Source: Augochlora pura (Eukaryota > Arthropoda > Insecta > Hymenoptera > Halictidae). Taken from it: DNA of 64,000 nucleotides. Under the pieces are notes generated by a model. It was not told the DNA's origin. It was given only the letters and a program-made list of their open reading frames with translations, and searched no databases. Where the stretch lies: positions 5,840,779 to 5,904,778 of the forward strand of contig NC_135781.1 of NCBI RefSeq assembly GCF_028453695.1, in the 5' to 3' direction. The position numbers and the translations under genes were made by a program. This document shows, in pieces, positions 24,901-36,900 of the stretch (within the stretch, counting starts at the first letter, position 1; every line of letters begins with the position of its first letter).

Positions 24901-27900
24901 TTGCACGCGTCGCTCGCCGGTCTTGCAAATTAACGTGTTCCGCAAGTACGATGAACGTGACCTTTGCGCGACAAGAGACGAAAGACGAGAGACAAGAGAG
25001 AAAGACAGAGAGAGATAGAGAGAGAGGAGGGGAGAGGGGGGAAGAGAGAGAAGACGAACACGATCGGATCCGAACACGCGTCGAGTTATCGCGATCCGAG
25101 GAATGACGCGATAACGAGCGTTGCCCGACCGCGCGCAATCTCTTATCTCCGCGCATTGCAAATAAAAGCCGCGAGCAAACACGAAATAGGGTAACGCAGC
25201 CGTCGCACCGGGGATTATCTTCTAGCGGTGCGTTTTCACGATCTGCTATCCGATCGCTTTTCTAAATTCTAAATCGTTGCGACGCGGACGGCTAACAGAA
25301 GATAACGAAGCAGATGTCGTGAACATTGCAACCAATGTTCTATAATCGATGCCTTTCGGCGGGTTAAAGTACAGTGGAACCTCGGCTAACCGAACGAAAT
25401 TTTCTTCGATCTTTATCGTTTAGATTTTTGATTGATCCAAGTAATAAAGGACAGAAATAATGAAGGACCTCTAGTCGACTTCGACTTATGTCCTTTAATT
25501 TAATTTAGTTCATTGATGTGTAGGAATGAAAACACGTTTATAGATCCAAAAGATAATATTAATAGAATAATAATTATATATAACATAATATTAATTACAT
25601 ATAACGAAATAATTTATCGAAGATAAAAAGAAGTTGACCATCCATTTTGAATTCTCATAATCGAAGTTCTATTGTATTCCGAAAGAAAACACGATTTCAT
25701 ATTCTGTTGGAAGATCTTCGCGGACTGTAAACGAAAATCCACGTGGATAGAGACGGCACGACCAGGCACGAGATTACTTCGCGCAAAGCCGGAACGAAGT
25801 CATCTTTTCGATTCTTTGCTCAATCGCATACCGAGTTGAATCTTCGTTGAAATAGCCTCCTGCCGAAAGTAAACAGACTTACGTAGAGTTTCGAGCGATA
25901 ATGTTTGATCGACGACATTAGACGCGGGTAAAAGATGCCTCGTGCTTTTTTTATCATCGATGAAAAATTACGCTAAACTTCGCGGATGCCGATCTCTGCT
26001 TCGCTGTAAGAAAAAAAGATGTAGACAGTCCTCTAACGAGCTACAAATTGGATTAGACGCGGCGATTCCCATTAGCGTTATCAGAAAAGCGACATTTAGT
26101 CCCCCGCCGAGCGTGTAATTGTCCGTCTTATCCCGTTTCGTCCCGTCTCGCATCGGACACAATCCGGCCCGGGATTATCGGTGGCAATTAAACTCCAATT
26201 GACCCTGAATCGCGTTATCAGCCGCGAACGAAGTCGTCCGAATAATCGCTGACGTCTACGCCGACGCACTGGCCGATTCCTCCGAAAAAAAAATGGGGCA
26301 AAGATCATTGAAAACACGCTTATCGACAGGTGACACATTTTTGAGATGACGCAGTTACTGTATGCACCGCTTCTTTTTTAATTGCCGAACCAATCGGGCG
26401 TGTTATTAAAGCGTTTATGGCTTTCGAGCAATAAAGCTGAGAAATTCGCACGAATTCGCTGCTATTCTGGGATTTTGCGATTGCAGTATTAAGTGTTATA
26501 TGACACGATCGAACAGATTCCATAGAAATTACGTGCCAGTACTCGAATTGTCAATGATGCCATGAACTTCGCTTTTCTAATTAATCCTTTTATTATTAAA
26601 ATACTTTAAGACCATAATTTTAATTTAATTTATTTATTTTGTTTATTTGAAACTATTTCAATTTCATCAGTTGTCAGTGAAGATAAAACTTAACAATTAT
26701 ACATGTTAGATAATAATAAATCAAGCAATTAAGTGGGCTAAAAATTCTGCTCAGTTCTTTGTCGAATAAAAGAGAAGACTAACCGATTAGATGACAATTC
26801 TTCACTCGCAAAATAATTTCGTTTCTCATCCTAGTACCATTTTCTAAGGAAATCGACCATCGCCCACTCTCGAGAACTATCTTACTGCTGCCACGAATCG
26901 AAAAGTAATCGGGTATTTTTGATCGACATTTTACCGTCGTTACGTCTTCTTTGTTCTGTTCGCAGTTCGTTTCCTCTTTCTCGAGCAGGTCGCTTTAAGA
27001 CGCGGCGCGACGACGCAGCGAGACACCGGCGCTGTAATGGATATCTAGATTGCTCGCGACAAATATTAGGCTGATTAAGGGGATCCGTGCGCGTTCGGCA
27101 CGGTGTCGCGACAAGATTCCACCGTGCATTTAAATGTACCCGCGTCTCGCGCGACACGTCCGTCCTTTTCGGACAGTTTCGAAGAATTTCCAAAGATTTA
27201 CGGTGACGTCTCGAACTTCACAGGGGAACTCGAAAACAGTTCTTGTCGATTACGAATTCCGTGAACGGTAATCGGTCACATGTCGTTGCGACGTTTTCGA
27301 GGAATTCTTAACCCTGGTACGATGATTTTTCAGAAAACATTTGGTACCCAATTTCGGTGAAAATAGTCCCTGGATAAAAATTAATTTCACTCGAGATAAA
27401 TTGTAGATTTTATTTTTGGTTCTGCTGGAAAGATTTAAACGCATTCTGAACCCTTCGGTGTGACAAAAATATTAAAAAATTATACAACAATTATACGGAA
27501 GTCAGGCAGCACCATTATAGGATCGTAATAGTTGCAATCAAAGCAAAAATAAATATAAATAATATACAGTTTTAATATTTAATAATATATAGCTTGGTAT
27601 AATTCTGAAAGTATACAAAAGAAAGTTTAGTGACCCGTGTAATTAATTTACAGTGACAAATATGTTTTTCAAACCATTGATCAGAGTTAGTACTACGAAA
27701 CTCGGGTAAAATAACGAATTCCTGAGAAACAAATTAGAAATAGAACGTCGAGTGCACCGATAACCCCAGAATTCCATCGGACAAGTCCGGGTTAAAATTA
27801 TGAAGCATCGAAAACCGACTCGACCCTAAGGTCGCCGTCTTTCAGACGCGTGGAAGCGGAAAGATACGCGTTTGCTAAATTTCCGAGTGACGCAGAACTT

Positions 27901-30900
27901 TCCTTTTTTCCTTGCGGAACATGCAATCGGTGAAACTCGGCGGCTCCGATCGCGGTACACGCAATGGAACCGGCATAGAAATCTTTCCCAATTATTCTTC
28001 GGCGATCCCGAAGTTTTCTCGTTTCATTCGAACGATTTCGTTTCGCGGAAAGACAGCCGAACGAGACGAGACGCCCCACAAAGCATTCTGTTCACGCAAC
28101 AAGGTGGCCAGAACTGTCCGAAACGCAAATCGTTTAGATTCTCGTTGAATCGGCATTTGAAAATCTAATAAAATTATTTTTTAACGCGGCATTTTAGCGT
28201 CGATGTCGGCGGAGATCGACCTAAATCGGAATAAATTATACTTCTGCCGAAAATACGCCGATACTGTGTGTATCTTTATATGTTGCTAACACTAACTAGG
28301 ATCAATAATTTCGCTGCACATCGATGTTGATAAATTTAAAAATTTGTTTTTCATCGACGCACAGTGGTAAAATTGCTTGTTCTAGGTGGACAAAAATAGT
28401 TTTCCTTAAATGTTCCAATCGTAATCGATTTTCAAAAATCTGTTAATTGTGCAAGCTCAAGCGTTTTATAATCTCTATGAAAGAACAATTAAAACTGCCA
28501 TTTATTCGATTCACATTAGCTTGGGTAATAAATTATTCCGTTCGCGTTTTCTTCTACGAAAATATAGTAGCGTGTAGTCGTCGACGCGAACGAACTTATT
28601 ATACAATTTCAGCCTAATTTACCCCTCTCTTAAAGTAGACACTTCCAGCTTTCATTTAAGCTAAGTTGCATAGAAATACCCATAGGGAGAACACATCTTA
28701 AATCTCATCTGAACCGTCGCTCTGAATTCCCGTAATTTTCCTTGTCTTTTCTTAGGTGTCACAGGTCGGCGAACGGATATATTACACAACCTAATATATT
28801 CTGTTCACATTCACTTACCTTCCATGATTCTAAATAAATCACACGCTATTCTTAAATAAATATAATTGCAATAATTTGTTCGCAAGAACGCCGTTTCCGG
28901 TAGTTGAATACGCGTAAACCTATAAATACAAGTTTATCCGTTTGGTTACGTGAAATTTTGAAAATAAATTCAGATCGTTTAAGAAAAGCATTTTTACCAC
29001 TGTGCGACGATGGAAGGGACCATCGCTCGGCCCGCGGTGTCGACCGCGATACTCGCGTTATCGGCGTCCGCGCGTCGTCCTCATAATCTGTCGAACGTGC
29101 GCGCGCGCGCGCGCGGCACGCCGTCGCGGCGAAATTAATGATCCGCCTATCGACGCGGCCGTGGAAAACGTTGATTCGCCGCGTCGATACGCCTCGCGAA
29201 TCGCTCGGCCGTCAAGGCCGGCCGTTCGCGGCTCCGTTCCTCGATTCTCGATTCTTCGCGTTCCTCGCGAGGACTCCGCCACGATCGGGAAACGGTCGGC
29301 TGATGCGCGAGCTTGAATTTTTTGCGGGGCAAGATCGAACTCGTTTGGACTCCGAGTCTTCTTCGACCGCGAGGGCGTCTTGGAGGCTAAAACGGCGGAA
29401 AGAGGAGAAGAGGAGAGAACGCATGGGATCGATGGATAAAAGAGACCGGTAGAGATCGTGTGTGTGTGCGTTTGCAGCGACATTTACTGCCATGGCGAGC
29501 TCCTCCACACGATACAGATGGCATCCATCTACAAGGACTCGAAGACGTTCGTGGACATGAAGATGAAACAGTCGCCGAACCAGACGCTGCAGCTGTTCCA
29601 CGAGTTCATGGAGCAGGTGGATCAGATGCCGACCAGACGGCAGATCGAGCAGTTCGTCAACCGTACGTTCGACCCGGCCGGGTCGGAGTTCGAGGAGTGG
29701 GACCCGGCGGACTGGACCGGCCGGCCGACCTTCCTCAACAAGATCCTCGACCAGGACCTACGGAAATACGCCTCCGATCTGAATCACATCTGGAAGATGC
29801 TCGGTCGTAAGATGAAGGACGACGTGAGGATCAACGAGGACCATTACTCGATCCTGTACGTGCCGAACCCGGTGATCGTGCCCGGCGGCAGGTTCCGTGA
29901 GTTTTATTACTGGGACTCGTACTGGATCGTCAAGGGGCTCCTCCTCTCGGAGATGTACACCACCGTCAGAGGGATGCTGACGAACTTCGTCGCGATCGTC
30001 GACAGGATCGGCCTGATACCGAACGGTGGCCGCATCTACTACGTCATGAGATCGCACCCGCCGCTTTTGTTGCCTATGGTCGACCAATACCTGAAGGTCA
30101 CCGGCGATTATAAATGGCTCGAGGAGAACTTCGCCACGCTGGAGAAGGAGTTCAATTTCTGGATGGTCAATAGAACGGTCGAGGTCGAGATGGACGGCAC
30201 CAAGTATACCCTGGCCAGATACTACGAGGAGTCTGCGGGTCCGCGACCAGAGTCCTACAAGTAAGAATCATTTCCAACTTCTTTTCGACAGACAAAGTTT
30301 CCTTGTCGTCGCGATTCGATCGTTTAACGACCGCACGATTTCCACATCCAGAGAGGATTATCTGACCAGCCAAAGCTTCCGCACCACCGAGGAGAAAGAG
30401 AATTACTACTCGGAGCTAAAAACTGCCGCCGAATCCGGCTGGGACTTCTCCACTCGTTGGTTCATACTCGACGGCACGAACAAAGGTAACGGAGCCCTCG
30501 AGGTCTTCGACCAACAACCCCTCCAACTAGAGGTTGTGATTTCACGTTTCAAGCGTACGCGCGAATTGTTTCACGTAAATGCACGTATACTCAATTACAC
30601 GTGTATTAATACATTTTTATTTCACTTCATATTGTTCTTAAGATAGTAAATCGATATTCTAAAAATTACGTCAATTTGTATAAAAATGTACAAATGTACG
30701 CGTAACGAAATACAGGTGAATTAGTGCACGTGTATTTAAACATACGCGAAATAATTCGCGGATACGTGCATTCGCGACTGCACGTGTACGAACACGATGT
30801 TAACACACGTCCGAAACCACGATCTCTACTTCCAACCCTGTCCTTTTCCAGATCTCGATCAGATCTCTCGGTTCGCGACTGTTTTTCTTTTCCCCTCGTT

Positions 30901-33900
30901 TCCTAAAAGCACTGTTTTGAAACAAAGCGCCGCGCGCGCGCGCACGCCTCGAGAAACCGTGTCGGCAATTATTATGCCCCGCGTTCCGTATTGTCCGAGG
31001 TATCTCGCGGGAGATATCACGATCGATGGCTCGTTCAAGGACCGCGTACGTCCCGTTTCCCAGGTGAAAGCGACGACGGTTCGTGGTTCGTGCTCGCGAC
31101 TAAAACGATTGCGCGGGAAAATCGAAACGGTAACTCCATCGAATTAAATACAGTAAATTCTCTCGAATGGTGTTTCGAGTTTCGTATCGAAAAATGGACA
31201 ATTTGGGAAGACCAGACACGATTCGTCGACCCTCGCGATTCTCTCTTATAGTTGCCGATCTCTCGTGAAAGAACTTAAAAGCCAGTATATCGACGTATAT
31301 TTATACGAGTACGCAATAATCAAAACATTGCCTTAATTTTTTATTTCTAATTTTTTATAGTCTTTGTCAACATATTGGCGAGATTCTTCCAATTAAAATG
31401 AGACCAAACACGAAACGACCATATATACGTCCAATTACGTCACGATTCATTATATTTGATGGAATCAAAAATATATCTTTGTTTGATCTTACTTTAATCT
31501 AGAAAACTATCAGCAACAAGTTAAAAACAATTTCAGTTTTTACGTTACGATTAACAAATCTATGTTATTACATTACGAGTCGTCACTCTGGTATTCTTGT
31601 CAAAGTAGCAGTGTCGCGTGCCGCATCATACGCTCGACTGACTCCGATGAACCTTAGCATAGCCGTAGAAATAACGCGTATAGGCGTAGCAATAGTACAA
31701 GGACAGCGTGAGCAGGAAACTTAAATAGGGGCAATACGAGAGAATTTACTGCACTTTTACCAAAACTGCCTACCCCAAATTCAACGAATACGGACGAATA
31801 GACAGACAGATGGACCTGGCAAACGTAAGCGAAGCCGCGAGACTTTACAGAGCTGTTCTCTAGGTAACCTGACGAACTTGAAAACGAGATCCATCATCCC
31901 CGTCGATCTGAACGCGATAATCTATGGAAACGCGCAGCTGCTGGCGCAGTACAGCCAGAGGATGGGCAACGACACGAAGGCGGCGTACTACCGTAAGATC
32001 GCCGACGATTGGAAGAAGGCGGTGACGGCCGTGCTGTGGCACGACGAAGTCGGCGCCTGGCTCGACTACGACATGCTGAACGACATCAAGAGGGACTACT
32101 TCTATCCGACGAACATTCTGCCGCTCTGGACCAACTGCTTCGATCTCAGGAAACGGGAGGAGTACGTGGCGAAGGTGCTCAAGTATTTGGAGAAGAACCA
32201 GATCATGCTGAACCTGGGCGGTATACCGACCACGCTCGAACACTCTGGTGAACAGTGGGACTACCCGAACGCCTGGCCGCCGCTCCAATACTTCGTCGTC
32301 ATGTCGTTGGACAACACCGGGGACCCATGGGCGCAGAGGCTCGCCTACGAGATCAGCGAGAGATGGGTCCGTAGCAATTACAAGGCGTTCAACGAGACGC
32401 ACAGCATGTTCGAGAAGGTAACTATCACCCGGCGCGGATCAAATTTTCGATTCAACCCTGTGGACTTCCATGGATCGTGCGAGACCATAGAAGACCATAA
32501 AAGACTAAAGGGCCAGACGAATTTCTCCAAGAGAATGTCATTCAGCAACGACGCGTGGACGCCTCGAACTCCGAGTATTCTAGCCTATTTTTCCAAAATA
32601 CGAGTTTATTTATTTGTTTATTTATTTATTCACTTACTTACTTATTTATTGACTTATTTATACGGATAAAAACCTATTAATATACACTATCGAAAGTCAT
32701 CTATTCAGATCTAATATAAAGCAAAGCCTGCAAAGGAAAGATAAAAATGTAGCAGAGCCACAAAATTGCACTCGAGCATTCCACGATATCTACCTATAAG
32801 TTTGAGGCGGGCACGTTCCATGCGACTGAGATTTTGGGGAAATTCGACGGGCAAACAAACGAACGGTTTCGGTTTCGGTCGACAGTACGACGCGACGGTG
32901 TCGGGCGGCCACGGAGGTGGAGGCGAATACGAGGTTCAGCTGGGCTTCGGCTGGTCGAACGGGGTCGTGATGGACTTGCTGGACAAGTACGGCGACCGGA
33001 TGACCGCCGAGGACCGTTTCGTGCAGACGGAGGTGATGGAGAACGCGGCGTCGCAACCGGCTGTGGTAGTCTCGACGGCCGGTCAGGTGATGACCGGCCT
33101 CCTAGCGCTGATAATATCGTTGGCTGCAGGATTCATAGGGTGAGGTGAGTACCCCGGTATCCGAGACTCCTTCGACGGAGGAGACCCCTATTACTCGTAC
33201 GAGTATTCGATTCCATTGAAAAGGAATCGTTCCACGTTCTACCCGATGCTTCCGAGCATCGCGGTGGTTACGACACGAAATAATCCGGACTCTTCCTCGC
33301 ATTTCTGTTTCAGATATCCTTCTTCTGGTCGTATACGTCTCTAGGGAAATACCTTCGCGAAAGCAAATCGTTTTATCGGTAGAGAGAATCGCGTTGTCGG
33401 CGCGATCTTGTAGCCATATTGCTTTCGCTTAGCTCAACGACCGGTCGTAAAAGCCCACGGAGAAAACGGAGGACCAAACGAAAGCAAGTGCTGGCACTGG
33501 CGACTCGTGATTTACTCTTTGTTTGTTAGCTAGTTTTATTCGGCGGGCCGGAGCAGATCTTTATTTCTCATCCTCCGTTCCGCCGACCTCGCTCTCCGGA
33601 GCTTACGACCGCCGTGCCACGGAGTCCGGACGACGGAACGGAAGAGTTCTTTGATTTGCCGGTCGTTGACTGTTACCGGAAACAAGGTCGGAGACCAGCT
33701 CCGTTGGCCGTCGAGAGAGCTCGTTTCCGACCGTCCACGGTTCCGCGAGAACCGTCGGAACGTTTTTTCCAGTAGATTGTTAGGGGATGGAGAGACGCGT
33801 TCCAGTTTTCCCTCGAATGTCCGAGGATCGTCCATGGTGTGCCGCGCGTCTACGGACGTCCACGGCTGGTGGTTACATGTGTCTCTGATAGTCGACTCTA

Positions 33901-36900
33901 TTAGTTTGGTCGCGTCTCTCGCGAGCGTTGCATTCTTGCGATTTAATACTATTACTTAACCATTCCATTGACGCGTGATCCGCCGCGAAAGGGGGTATTT
34001 CTGTGATTTTTGAGGGACCTCATCGCTGGTCGAGCAACACGTTCCTACGATACCGATTCGATGTGGACGGAGGCCGGCGACCAAAAGCCTTAGATTCTCG
34101 TTCGTATCTCGAACGATCGAGTGCGATCGTTTGGCCATAATCGTTGTTAGTATTACTAGAGTATAGTCGAACGTGACGAAGCAGTGGAAGGGGGTGAGTA
34201 ACGAACAGAGACGAATGGTTATTTTGACTGGCATTGTTTTGGAGGGGAGAGAGATCGATTCATAGAGAGAGAGAGAGAGCGAGCGAGAGAGAGAAAGAGA
34301 GAAGGAGGCATGATCATAACGTTGCCCGCTCGTTCGACAGCGCAAATCATCGGACCAACCTCGCTGTACCCGCGTTCTAACGATCCGTAGACCAATTAAA
34401 GATACTTATTATTCCAACTCATTGCAATCTATTAATGTTCGTCATAAATGCATAACATCTAATTATTAGTCCTTCTTAATCAATAACCGACGCGATCTTA
34501 TAACGAAACGAAAAGATAATGGTTTATGGTTGGATGCTGCGCTGTCGAGCGGGCGACAGCGTTTAAGAAAGCATTCGAGACGAGCAGCGAACTTATCTAG
34601 TCAGATCTAAACACTGTAACGTGTTTACATCGCGTTTAAAAGAGCGGTGTACAGAGACCTGAGAACCGCCAAAGTTGCTGCTCCTCGATCGTCGATATTT
34701 CGACCGCCACGACAGGATCGGACAGTTCGTTTTTCACGGTCGCGTGTTCGCATATATCGACGGAACAGATTCGATTGAAAACGCTATAGGATCGAGAGAT
34801 CAAACGATTTTGATTTCTCGATTTCTCGTCGGAGAGATTGCTGGAATTTTATGGGGTTTCGATCGGAGCTGACGCGGCACCCAAACGCGTCAGTTCTCCA
34901 TCGAGCGGGCGTATAGCTTTCTCTGAGGAAAACGGCTGTACGAGGAAAGTCGTGGAATAGGTCCGACGTAGAGAGAAATTGCGGAAATGATAATTGTTGC
35001 GTCGTCGTCAGGTACAATTCCTTGTCCCCGTATCCTCTTGTTAGAGTAAGTCTCTGCTCGCCCTCCGACTTCGATTCCTTGTTGCGTATTTATCAAAGTG
35101 TACATATAGAGAGCCGTCGTTTTAGGACCGCACAGGTGACTAAGTGACCGATCGTAGATCCTTCGATTCGTTAGCACGCCGGTCGGTTAATCCTTTCCCG
35201 GGACGGAAAGATCGATGCCAGGACTCGATCGTGTCCTTTCACCGACGCACGCTTCCCTCCGTTCGTTCGCCCGTCTGTGTGCTGACTTTGAAATAAAGTG
35301 AATAAACCAGAAACATCTACCCGACCCGATCCTCGATCGTTCAGTATCGTTTCGCGACCCGCGCATGTTTAACCTAGGTCTCTCGCACGATCCTTCTTCC
35401 AGCGACGAATCCTTAGTCCGCGTTACGCCCTTGCGTGCAAAGCGTCCTCGGGGTACGAGCAGTCGCGTAGGGCCTGGACTCTGCGAGGCTTTCTGACGTA
35501 GGAGGTCATTTTCAGTGGATTCGTAAACGGTACCGCTTGCACAGAACCGAGCACAGGCATTAACTGTATGTTGAATGTGTTGGCAGGAATTTCCAGGCCT
35601 CGCAAGACAATGCACATTGTTTCAGGGAAGTATGATTACTAGACTGCGGATCTTTATGCAAAATAAATATTTTTACATCGATTGCGAGAAATGATGCCAA
35701 AGATACATACAATTTTTCCTTTAATAATCTCGACGAGTCGAAGATACCGTATTTATAGTCTTTGATTAGATTTATTTAAAATTATTTCCAATCTTTTTTT
35801 TTTTCATAAATCCATAGAATCCGCAGTCTAATAATAACCAAATGTCCGCCATTTTGTTCCTAGCCTCGTCGCTCCTCGAACTTGCCCAAATAGTCGATCC
35901 TTTCATTCTCCCTCGAGCCTCGAATAGGTCGCGACAATCCATGGATCTCTTATGCCGGCGCTGGACAGAAACCGGAAACGGGACAAACTTTGAGGAGCCG
36001 CGCGCCGGCAGCGATCAAACGGAATGTCCTATCGATCGTTCGTATAGCGTGGATCATCGGAGAGACCTCTTGAAAACAGTGATCTCTCGGTCGCGTGAGA
36101 ACAAGCGATCCCGTCGGCCTCGTTTCACGCGACATTCGACACGCAACTTCTATGTTTCCTCGGTTCCTCAGATTCCACGACGAATTGATTCGCAGTGGCT
36201 GCTCGTGCGAGTGAAAGACGATCGGGACACGATCACAGCCATACGAACGGTAGATCAAGGTGGCAAAGCTGGTGGCGCCATCGAATGCGTTATGTCGCGC
36301 GGTAGATTCTTGTAAATTATTGTAGATTCTTGTAGATTCGTAAGTGGGTTTAGAAGACTTCCAGGACTCGCAAATTATAATAATAAAAATCATTCCATAG
36401 TCTCTTCCAATTACAGTGCAAGCCATTTTTTATTCGAATCAAAGGGACGCGCGAATCTGTCGGAGTGTTCTTCAATTTATTTTGAGAAACGAGAGACCGC
36501 AGACCTAACTGCACCACGCGGCAACGCAAGTTTTATGAATGGCGCCGCCGCGACTGCCACCTTATTATATTGTTGCTTTGCTGTACACTACCAGCCGAAA
36601 ACTTCCAATCGCTGTGTAAACGACTCACTGGACTGCGTGTAATTGTTTCTTCGGAATCGCTGATCGAGGGCCAATGATTTTTTCAATCGAATAAAGCGAT
36701 GTTGTGATCGGTATTTTCGAATGTGTCACAGGAAGGCCATTGTGTCGGGATTCGGCGAGGGGATCGAAACTTTTGACGGACAGTGTACGAACACGCGACA
36801 GTCGAACAGACGAATAGGCGACCAGGCGAAGAGGCGAATAGGCGAACATGCGAGCTGGTCCACGCGAATGGGCGTGACAGGAACACGTCGTTCAACCGTT

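Larger units (their letters stand above)
22069..29477 (+). other. Trehalase intron 1 (7.4 kb)
   Basis: Starts GAG|GTAAGT and ends TTTGCAG|C. It holds a full CRE (23960-23967), a long GA-rich tract (24971-25052) and a (GC)n run (29099-29115) shortly before exon 2. Large first introns often carry enhancers. I see no nested gene; open frames such as 22469-22930 (+) and 24466-24825 (+) lack domains. Confidence 0.6.

Noticed and set aside
27308..27795. Second TTAACCC...GGGTTAA pair as a piggyBac-like element
   Set aside because: Only about seven matching bases at the ends and no further similarity; too weak to call.
29758..30087. Long minus-strand and alternate + frames across trehalase exon 2 (also 29058-29483 and 29460-29810)
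   Set aside because: Shadows of the GC-rich trehalase exon; only the frame with the GH37 motifs is supported.
31860..32402. 180-codon minus-strand frame over trehalase exon 4
   Set aside because: Antisense shadow of a GC3-rich coding exon.
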